Below are positions 58,036 to 64,000 of a stretch of 64,000 bases of DNA, one piece after another. Below the pieces are notes generated by a model that did no database searches, was not told where the DNA came from, and worked only from the letters and a program-made list of their open reading frames with translations. Position 1 is the stretch's first letter, and each line of letters starts with the position of its first letter. The position numbers and the translations under genes are program-made. Source of the stretch: CADEEN01 sp963738425 (GTDB lineage Bacteria; Pseudomonadota; Gammaproteobacteria; Burkholderiales; Burkholderiaceae_C); assembly GCA_963738425.1 (NCBI GenBank), contig CAVTWT010000014.1, positions 28,438-92,437 on the forward strand, written 5' to 3'.

Positions 58036-59015
58036 ATGAAACGCATGTTCTTGAAATTGGCCGCAGCGACCGTCGCTGGCGCCCTGATCAGCGCCTGCGG
58101 TGGCACCGACAGCGGCGACGACCAGACGCCCGGCACGATGGTCGAAGTGGCCACGCGCGGCACCTTCTCGGGCCTCGTGCTGGCCGCGACCAAGGCCGGG
58201 CTGGTCGATGAGCTCAGCGCCGCCAACGCCAACGTCACGCTGCTGGCGCCGACCAACGATGCCTTCGGCCTGCTGGCCAATCAACTGGGCTTCTCGTCGA
58301 TTTCGGCGAATGGTCGAACGCCCTGCCGGCGTCGACGCTGGAAAGCATCCTGCTCTACCACGTGCTGCCTGGCCGCCTCACGGGGCCTGACCTGCTGGCC
58401 GGCGGCCCCAGCCAGAACACCTCGCTGGTTCAGGGCGCGACCACGCTGGCGCTGGCGCTGAACACGACCAGCGGCATCCGCCTCACCGACTCGATCGGCC
58501 GCATCGGCATCGTCGGCCTGACCGATGTGCCCAATGACAACGGCGTCTTCCACGTCATCGACCGCGTGCTGATGCCGCCAGGCTTGCTGACGGTGCTGCA
58601 AACCGTGCAGAGCAATCCCGAGCGTTTCCAGGGACTGGTAAGCAACGTCAACCCGGCGCTGACGGCGGCGCTCAACGACACCAGCGCGTCCTACACGCTG
58701 TTCGCGCCGGTCAACGAAGCATTCGTCGCCGCAGCCCCGGTGCTGCAGACGCTGGCCCCCAACCAGATCGAGGCCGCGCTGCGCTATCACGTGCTCGGCT
58801 CGCGCGTCCTGTCGTCAGAGATTGCCTTCGGTACGCCGGCGGCCACGCTGCTGGCCGGCCAGACGATCACGATCAACGCCGGCAGCCCGCCGGTGATCGA
58901 CGACACCACCGCCACCGACGCCCGCATCACCGTCGTCGACATCATTGCCAGCAACGGCGTCGTGCACGTCATCGACAAGGTGCTGCTGCCCGTGCTGCCC
59001 GCCGCGGCCCCTTGA
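58036..59015 (+). pseudogene. Fasciclin lipoprotein 2, one frameshift
   Basis: A paralogue of the previous gene with a similar signal (MKRMFLKLAAATVAGALISA, Cys after ISA) and two FAS1 domains. The frame breaks near 58291-58293: with one base added (TTCTCGTC to TTCCTCGTC) it reads GFLVDFGEWSNALPASTLES and continues in a different frame to the end (SNGVVHVIDKVLLPVLPAAA). The total would be about 326 residues. The lesion is a single-base loss and could be real or an error. Confidence 0.88.
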
Positions 59016-59039
59016 GCGCGGCCGCGCAACAGGAATTTG

Positions 59040-59135
59040 GCCACCGACAGCGCGTCCAAGGTGGTCGATATGACCGACGTTGATTTCTTCGCCAGCAATG
59101 GCGTCATTCACGTCCTCGACCGCGTGCTGGCCTGA
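59040..59135 (+). pseudogene. Fasciclin FAS1 C-terminal remnant
   Basis: After the stop of fasciclin gene 2, an open stretch without a start encodes ATDSASKVVDMTDVDFFASN and then GVIHVLDRVLA and a TGA. This is the H2 box of a FAS1 domain (compare SNGVIHVIDKVL). No upstream portion of the domain is present. It is the tail of a third copy or the original end of gene 2. Confidence 0.8.
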
Positions 59136-59150
59136 ACGCGACGCGCGCGT

Positions 59151-59906
59151 TCAGCGCTTGCGTGCCACCAGCAGCAGCGAGCGGCTTGTGCCCAGCACGA
59201 ACGGCGCCGCGCTCTCGTCGGCGTAACGCTGCTCGATCACCAGGCCGTGCTGGACCAGCATCGCCTCGGCCTCGGCCGGCAACATCGGCTGCCAGTCGAA
59301 GACGCGCGTGCAGGTGTCGATCACGGTCTCGCCGCGCAGCGTGACCAGCTCCCACGTCGTCAGCCACCGGCCGGTGCCCATGCGGCGCATCGTCACGTAC
59401 TTGCGCAGCAGCGTGTCGCCAAAGCGGCGCTCCGCTGTCAGCGAGCGCGGCTGATCGCTGCGCTCGCTGCCGTCCACCGCCACGTCGAGCAGCAGACAGC
59501 CGCCACTCGCCAGGTGCTGTGCGGCATGCTCCACCAGCGTGTGGCGCTCGCGGGCGTTGACAAGGTGAAAGACTGCCCAGCAGACCACGGCATTGAAGGT
59601 GTTGCCGAGCGCGAAGCCGGCGCCACGCGGCAGCGGCGTCAGCGCGTGTTCGAGATCGCGCCGCGCGCCCAAGCGTGCCAGCAGCTGGCCGTACATCTCC
59701 GGGTCGGGCTCGAGCGCGGTGACGCGATAGCCGGCGCTGGCCAGAGTCAGCGCCAGCGTGCCGGTGCCCGCGCCGACGTCAAGCACCGAGGCACCGGCCT
59801 TCACCTGGCGCTGCACGAAGGCCAGCTGCTCGTCGGCGCGGCCGACATCGCCGCTCCACAGGTCATAGAACGGCGCGAAGCCCTGGCTGTAGGCTGCTGT
59901 CGTCAT
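59151..59906 (-). CDS. SAM-dependent methyltransferase
   Basis: A 251-residue class I methyltransferase. Motif I is ASVLDVGAGTGTLALTLASA, with VTALEPDPEMYGQLLAR and the FNAVVCWAVFHLV region. The end is EQRYADESAAPFVLGTSRSL. The start ATG 59906 overlaps the mnmA stop by 4 bases, so the two are probably co-translated. The substrate is unknown. It could be a small-molecule or tRNA-unrelated enzyme. Confidence 0.85.
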   Translation of the reverse strand: MTTAAYSQGFAPFYDLWSGDVGRADEQLAFVQRQVKAGASVLDVGAGTGTLALTLASAGYRVTALEPDPEMYGQLLARLGARRDLEHALTPLPRGAGFALGNTFNAVVCWAVFHLVNARERHTLVEHAAQHLASGGCLLLDVAVDGSERSDQPRSLTAERRFGDTLLRKYVTMRRMGTGRWLTTWELVTLRGETVIDTCTRVFDWQPMLPAEAEAMLVQHGLVIEQRYADESAAPFVLGTSRSLLLVARKR

Positions 59907-61108
59907 GCCGCGGCCTGCGCGCGCTGGCGTCGCTCGGCCAGCGTCGCCGAAGCGATCACACCACCGCCGAGGCAGACCTCGCCGTCGTACAGCACCGCGC
60001 TCTGGCCTGGCGTGACGGCCCACTGCGCCTCGTCGAAGGCCAGTGCGAATGCGCCGTCCTGCAGCGAGAGCGAGCACGCGGCATCGGCCTGGCGGTAGCG
60101 CGTCTTGGCGGCGTAGCGGCCGGCGGCCGGTGGCCCACCGGCAGTCCAACTCAGATCGTCGGCCGTCAGCGCGCTGTACTGCAGGGCCGGGTGCTCATGC
60201 CCCTGCACGACGACCAGTGCATTGCGCGTCAACTCCTTGCGGGCCACGAACCACGGCGCGTGGTAGCCACTCGGCGTCGCCATGGCCTGTCCGCCGCCGG
60301 GCCGCCCCAAGGCGGACGCGCCCCCTTGGGGGGCAGACCGCGTACCCGCGGTCTTGGGGGCCTGCTTTACACCGCCGATGCCCAGACCCTGGCGTTGGCC
60401 GAGCGTGTAGAACGACAGGCCCAAGTGCTGACCCAGTTTTTTTCCGCGCTCGTCTTCGATCGGCCCCGGCGCATGGCTCAAATAGCGGTTCAGGAATTCG
60501 CGGAACGGCCGCTCGCCGATGAAGCAGATGCCGGTCGAGTCCTTCTTCTTCGCATTCGGCAACCCGATTTCGGCGGCGAGGCGGCGCACCTCGCTCTTCT
60601 TCAGCTCGCCGACCGGGAACAGCGTGCGTGACAGTTGCTGTTGGTTCAGGCGGTGCAGGAAGTAGCTCTGGTCCTTGGCCGGATCGAGCCCTTTGAGCAA
60701 CTCGAAGCACCCGTCAGATTCACGCACTCGCGCGTAGTGCCCGGTGGCGATCTTCTGCGCACCCAGCCGCATCGCGTGATCGAGAAAGGCCTTGAATTTG
60801 ATTTCGGCGTTGCACAACACGTCGGGGTTCGGCGTGCGGCCAGCCTGGTATTCGCGCAGGAACTCGGCGAACACGCGGTCCTTGTACTCGGCGGCGAAAT
60901 TCACATGCTCGATCTCGATGCCGAGCACATCGGCCACTGCGGCGGCATCGACGAAGTCGATGTTCGACGAGCAGTAGTCGCTGTCGTCATCGTCTTCCCA
61001 GTTCTTCATGAACAGCCCGATGACGTCGTATCCCTGTTGCTTGAGCAGCCAGGCGCTGACCGCGGAATCGACCCCGCCGGACAGGCCCACGACGACACGT
61101 TGCTTCAT
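59903..61108 (-). CDS. mnmA: tRNA-specific 2-thiouridylase MnmA with repeat-derived insert
   Basis: MnmA thiolates U34 of tRNA-Lys, -Glu and -Gln. The ATP-binding loop is GLSGGVDSAV (residues 8-17), and the two catalytic Cys are Cys99 (PDVLCNAEIKF) and Cys195 (STGICFIGER). From ATG 61108 it has 401 residues against about 365-375 in the family. The excess is at residues about 249-273, between GLGIGGVK and APWFVARKEL. There the DNA is a GC-rich intergenic repeat read in frame (APKTAGTRSAPQGGASALGR). The loop is surface-exposed in known structures, so activity may be kept. Confidence 0.95.
   Translation of the reverse strand: MKQRVVVGLSGGVDSAVSAWLLKQQGYDVIGLFMKNWEDDDDSDYCSSNIDFVDAAAVADVLGIEIEHVNFAAEYKDRVFAEFLREYQAGRTPNPDVLCNAEIKFKAFLDHAMRLGAQKIATGHYARVRESDGCFELLKGLDPAKDQSYFLHRLNQQQLSRTLFPVGELKKSEVRRLAAEIGLPNAKKKDSTGICFIGERPFREFLNRYLSHAPGPIEDERGKKLGQHLGLSFYTLGQRQGLGIGGVKQAPKTAGTRSAPQGGASALGRPGGGQAMATPSGYHAPWFVARKELTRNALVVVQGHEHPALQYSALTADDLSWTAGGPPAAGRYAAKTRYRQADAACSLSLQDGAFALAFDEAQWAVTPGQSAVLYDGEVCLGGGVIASATLAERRQRAQAAA
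60291..60362 (-). repeat. Dispersed GC-rich repeat in frame inside mnmA
   Basis: On the minus strand this 72-base stretch has the order GGCCCCCAAG, then CTGCCCCCCAAGGGGGC, then GGGGCGGCCCGGCGGCGG. The same order occurs in the intergenic element at 13862-13928. It is 24 codons long and keeps the mnmA frame open. Confidence 0.7.
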
Positions 61109-61118
61109 GACCGCTCGA

Positions 61119-61607
61119 TTATCCGAGCCCGGGGAAATCCGATGCATCGGCCTGCAACAGATCGAGCGGAAAGCGCCGCCCGGCGCGATGGTCCTCGATG
61201 CAGCGCATCAGCAGCGCGCTGCGATGCCGCGTGCGCTCGGCCGCGATCTCTTCGGGCGTCAGCCACAGCGTGCGCACGATGCCGTCGTCGAGCGCGCGGC
61301 CCGCCAGTGGCTCGCCGACATGGCCGGCGAAGGCGAAGCGCAGGTAGGTCACGCCGTTGTCCGTCGCCGAAGGCGCCAGATGAATGCCCTGCAAATGCGT
61401 CGGCGTGAAGACGCAAGCGGTCTCTTCAAGCACTTCGCGCACGACGGCTTGCAGCAGCGTCTCGCCCTCGTCGAGGTGGCCAGCCGGGTTGTTGAGCACC
61501 AAGCTGCCATCGGCCGCACGTTCTTCGACCAGCAGGTAGCGCCCGTCGCGCTCGACCACGGCGGCCACCGTGACGTTGGGCCTCCAGCGCGCACCGGCGC
61601 CGGTCAT
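61119..61607 (-). CDS. nudJ: NUDIX hydrolase (NudJ-like)
   Basis: A 162-residue hydrolase. It begins RWRPNVTVAAVVERDGRYLL, and the NUDIX box is GHLDEGETLLQAVVREVLEE with the T that follows (GX5EX7REUXEE). NudJ-type proteins cleave pyrophosphate-containing nucleotides such as HMP-PP; in E. coli nudJ also sits next to mnmA. Here mnmA starts 10 bases after it. Its start ATG (61607) overlaps the stop of the upstream zinc-ribbon gene. A decayed duplicate of part of this gene lies at 63098-63208. Confidence 0.88.
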   Translation of the reverse strand: MTGAGARWRPNVTVAAVVERDGRYLLVEERAADGSLVLNNPAGHLDEGETLLQAVVREVLEETACVFTPTHLQGIHLAPSATDNGVTYLRFAFAGHVGEPLAGRALDDGIVRTLWLTPEEIAAERTRHRSALLMRCIEDHRAGRRFPLDLLQADASDFPGLG

Positions 61608-62947
61608 TGACTCGTTGCCCATTGGCCGTTGACGTTGACGAGCACGCACGGCCCGGTGTACGCCGGGCGCCGCGCCTCGCACTCCTGCAGCGCGCCGCGC
61701 ATGGCGTCGTTGGCTGAGTTGCGGCCGTCGACCCAGCCCCAGGCGCCGGCCTGCGAGACCGCGAAGGCCTTGTTGTTGCGGGCCGGCAAATAAGACTCGT
61801 TGAAGCCCGCCTGAGCTTGGCTGCCGGGCAGGGTGGCGGCGCGCGGGTCGTACTGAAACTGGACGGCGGCGTCCTCGTCGCCGTCGTCGTCGGCCATGCG
61901 CTCGAAAACTGTCATCAGGGTCGAGAAGCTGAGCGCGAACAGCAACGAGGTGCACAGCGCAGCAGCACCGAACGCTGGCCAGCTGGCCAGCGCCGGCGGT
62001 TCGCCGTAGTCGTTGCTGCCGTCGGTGCCGGGCGCGAAAGACAGCACCAGCGTGACGATGAAGTTCACAGTGGGCAGCCACAGCAGGATGCTCCACCAGC
62101 CGGACTTGTCGCAGTCGTGGCAACGCAGCACGGCCAAGCGCATGCCAAAGAGCGTGAGCACCAGCGCCGCGACGGCCAGCAGCGCCAACCGCCCGAGCGT
62201 CGGCCGCTGCAGCGCCATGATGACCGGGATGTAGAGCAGAGCCAGCATCACCAGGTTGGCGGTGGCGTACTTCAAGCGGCCCATGCGCCCGTCGAAGGTG
62301 AGGCCAAAGATGCCGGCGTCGTTGCTGCCGCCGCTGCCAACGCCGGCACTGCGATGGGCGTGCCGTGCGTTCATCGCCTCCTGCCGCGCCGCGCGCGCCT
62401 GAGCCAGCTCGTCGTCGCGGTTGGCCAGTGCCATCTCAATGTTGGTCGAGCAGTTGCGGCACAGCAGGCGCTTGGTCTGCCGCTCGCCGCAATTCGGGCA
62501 GGTGACCTCTTCGGCGGGCTCGAGCGCCAAGGCGGCGCCCGAGGTGGTGTCGCGGGCCGCCGGAATGGGCGCTGGCGCCAGCGGTGGCATCAAGGGTGAC
62601 AGGGGGGCCGGCCGAGTCGGCCGCGGCGGCGTGCCCCAGGGCGGTGGCGGTGGCGCCGTCGACTCGGGCACCTCGGGCAGTTCTGGCAGGGGCGCAAAAC
62701 CCGTCGTCGGCGGCGCGTCGCTGGGCTCCAGATGCACCTTGGCGCCGAGCCCCGCCAGCTTGTCGACATAGCGGCGCGCCAGCGCCGGCTCGACCGAGCG
62801 CTTGAGCACGGTGCGTGTGCCCGTGAACAGCTGGGCGACGCGGGCTTCGTCGAGCTTGAGCGCCAGCGCCAGCGCACGCCGTACTTCGTCGGCCGCGAAG
62901 CCGTCGATCACCTCCCCCCGGAACACCAGTTGTACGTTCGGTGCCAT
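61604..62947 (-). CDS. Multidomain zinc-ribbon and DUF805 membrane protein
   Basis: A 447-residue protein with an unusual domain order. Residues 1-75 form a small domain (MAPNVQLVFRGEVIDGFAAD; VDKLAGLGAKVHLEP). A Pro-rich linker runs to about 140. A zinc ribbon follows with Cys150, Cys153, Cys163 and Cys166 (VTCPNCGERQTKRLLCRNC). DUF805 with membrane helices comes next (GRLKYATANLVMLALLYIPV; LRCHDCDKSGWWSILLWLPT). The last 75 residues form a DUF4189-like soluble domain (AFAVSQAGAWGWVDGRNSAN). Its stop overlaps the nudJ start. The start ATG 62947 is where the conserved domain begins. The function is unknown. Confidence 0.8.
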   Translation of the reverse strand: MAPNVQLVFRGEVIDGFAADEVRRALALALKLDEARVAQLFTGTRTVLKRSVEPALARRYVDKLAGLGAKVHLEPSDAPPTTGFAPLPELPEVPESTAPPPPPWGTPPRPTRPAPLSPLMPPLAPAPIPAARDTTSGAALALEPAEEVTCPNCGERQTKRLLCRNCSTNIEMALANRDDELAQARAARQEAMNARHAHRSAGVGSGGSNDAGIFGLTFDGRMGRLKYATANLVMLALLYIPVIMALQRPTLGRLALLAVAALVLTLFGMRLAVLRCHDCDKSGWWSILLWLPTVNFIVTLVLSFAPGTDGSNDYGEPPALASWPAFGAAALCTSLLFALSFSTLMTVFERMADDDGDEDAAVQFQYDPRAATLPGSQAQAGFNESYLPARNNKAFAVSQAGAWGWVDGRNSANDAMRGALQECEARRPAYTGPCVLVNVNGQWATSQ

Positions 62948-63097
62948 GCGCCCTCCGCAGCTCATATCCGGCTGCTGCGGTCGGATTATGAAGATCGACG
63001 GCGCCCAACGCCACGGCCGGATCCCCCCGACAAGGTGGTTGAGCTGCAGCCCTGTTTGGAGTCCCTGCGGCACGGGTGGGCGCAGGATGACCGTCGG

Positions 63098-63208
63098 CGA
63101 GGGCGCCGTAGGGATGCCCTGCAAATGCGTCGGCGTGGAGACGCAGTCGGTCTCTTCGAAGACTTCGCGCTCAACCACCGCCGCCACAGCGACGTTGGGT
63201 TTCCAGCG
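63098..63208 (-). pseudogene. NUDIX gene remnant with internal deletion
   Basis: The minus-strand translation RWKPNVAVAAVVEREVFEET followed by DCVSTPTHLQGIPTAPS matches the intact nudJ product RWRPNVTVAAVVER...EVLEETACVFTPTHLQGIHLAPS, but lacks about 40 residues between VVER and EV(F/L)EE. The joining point in DNA is TTCGCGCTC. In nudJ the two flanks are CTTCGCGCACG and GTCGCGCTCG, so the deletion lies at a shared TCGCGC. It is not translated as part of any evident gene. Confidence 0.8.
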
Positions 63209-63267
63209 ATGTGCGAGGCTGATGAATCCGGACAATCGCGCCACCCACACGCCGAAGAGCCGACGAA

Positions 63268-63966
63268 ATGCGGTTGCCCATGTTCCGACCCTGGTGCCGA
63301 CTCGCGCCTTTGCTGCTCGCGGCCTGCGGCGGTGGCGGCGGAGATGGCAGCGCCAACGGCGAGCGCTACGCCGTGAGCCAGGCGTGGGCAGCGCTGCTGA
63401 CCCAGCCCAGCACCTGGACGACCAGCGGCGTGGGCAGCGATGGCCGGACGTGGCGGCTGTCATCCACCTTCACGCCCGGGTCCGACGCCGCGTTTCCAGT
63501 TTCCGGCGACACGGCACAGCGCACCACGCAGCTCACCTCCGTCACGGTCGACGGTGCCTCGCAGGGCAGTGCGGCGATCACCCTGTACTTCACCGGCAGC
63601 CCGCCGACCCTGCTCGGCGACCAGGACGACACCGGCCAGTGCGGCGCGGCGATCAGCAGCTCACTGCCACCGGACGAAGCGCAACCCGGTCAGTCTGGAC
63701 CGCTGGCGACCGTGCGCGATCTCATCGACTGCCCGCAGACCCGCGCCTGGAACGGCTTGCGCCAGCACGACTGGTCGCTCGAAACCGAAGGCGCGATCGT
63801 GTTCTTCTGCTTCAAGACGAGCCTGCTTGCGGCGTCGGGTTCGCCGCTGCTCGGTGTCTCCAATGAATGCTACGAGACCACGACGACAGGTGCGCTCGGC
63901 CCGCGCGCCCGCGTCTCACTGAGCATCGTGCAGCCCGCGTTCGAGCTGGTCGCGCGCAACTACTGA
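63268..63966 (+). CDS. Putative lipoprotein of unknown function
   Basis: A 232-residue exported lipoprotein. The signal MRLPMFRPWCRLAPLLLAAC ends in lipobox LLAAC (Cys20), followed by GGGGGDG. The mature part is predicted to be beta-rich (SVTVDGASQGSAAITLYFTG; SLETEGAIVFFCFKTSLLAA) with a few Cys that might form disulfides. No known domain was recognised. It is transcribed away from the zinc-ribbon gene. Confidence 0.72.
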   Translation: MRLPMFRPWCRLAPLLLAACGGGGGDGSANGERYAVSQAWAALLTQPSTWTTSGVGSDGRTWRLSSTFTPGSDAAFPVSGDTAQRTTQLTSVTVDGASQGSAAITLYFTGSPPTLLGDQDDTGQCGAAISSSLPPDEAQPGQSGPLATVRDLIDCPQTRAWNGLRQHDWSLETEGAIVFFCFKTSLLAASGSPLLGVSNECYETTTTGALGPRARVSLSIVQPAFELVARNY

Positions 63967-64000
63967 GCCCGCGCCCGCTGCGCCCTCGCAATCTCACCTA

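Noticed and set aside
59151..60149. Methyltransferase starting at 60149 inside mnmA
   Set aside because: The extra N-terminal part is a shadow of mnmA; the family starts at ATG 59906.

Overview
The window is GC-rich, almost fully coding DNA from a betaproteobacterium of the order Burkholderiales, probably close to the Rubrivivax-Leptothrix-Methylibium/Comamonadaceae group. This is inferred from the gene orders mreC-mreD-mrdA-rodA, recA-recX-sucC-sucD-TerC and nudJ-mnmA, from a lysine/alanine-rich SWIB protein, from a PEP-CTERM protein of MHFG type, and from GC-rich dispersed intergenic repeats typical of that group. No rRNA, tRNA, CRISPR array or prophage was seen. No gene-free stretch exceeds about 300 bases; the two longest (5452-5721 and 43534-43808) are filled with repeats.

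Layout. 1-3.9 kb: end of the cell-elongation operon (mreC, mreD, mrdA, rodA). 4.0-6.4 kb: an OmpR/sensor-kinase pair on the minus strand, its two genes separated by repeats. 6.4-11.1 kb: recA with a LexA-box-like promoter, recX, sucCD and a TerC-family membrane protein. 11.2-14.7 kb: a Ser/Thr kinase, PP2C phosphatase, double-FHA protein and metallo-beta-lactamase-fold hydrolase. 14.8-32.1 kb: a glycan and pilin-glycosylation island. It holds a tightly overlapping cassette (methyltransferase, hexapeptide acyltransferase, beta-propeller protein, GNAT/FemAB transferase, FdtA-like isomerase), three large TPR or methyltransferase glycosyltransferases, two near-identical tandem type IV pilin genes, a TfpX/TfpZ-type pilin accessory gene and a PglL/Wzy-type O-oligosaccharyltransferase. 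The pilin end of this island (25.2-31.3 kb) is riddled with frameshifts. 32.1-43.5 kb: moaC, an M48 protease, a small membrane protein, a large secreted subtilase, a second TerC gene behind a manganese (yybP-ykoY) riboswitch, the SWIB protein, an amidohydrolase, a DsbA-fold isomerase, the MHFG PEP-CTERM protein and a CAP protein. 43.5-50.0 kb: an 87-bp tandem repeat, uvrA, an ECF sigma factor with a likely anti-sigma factor, and a complete IS1595-type element. 50.0-53.7 kb: a membrane-stress operon (ribbon-helix-helix-like protein, PspA/IM30, NfeD/YqiJ-like protein, flotillin) behind a promoter with nested palindromes. 53.6-64.0 kb: recQ, a DUF805 protein with a pilin-like tail, ssb, an array of fasciclin lipoproteins, a methyltransferase, mnmA, nudJ, a zinc-ribbon/DUF805 protein, a decayed copy of the nudJ region and a lipoprotein.

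Sequence state. About 14 frame-disrupting lesions are visible. Roughly eleven lie within 6 kb of the pilin-glycosylation locus, while the other 58 kb holds three (mrdA tail, riboswitch-controlled TerC, second fasciclin gene). Two of those three, and one in the oligosaccharyltransferase gene, look like an extra T, so some could be assembly errors. The clustering suggests real decay of the pilin locus, or a local drop in assembly quality. The GC-rich repeat family is also notable: it occupies intergenic spaces, forms a tandem array, separates a two-component operon and, in one case, sits in frame inside mnmA.
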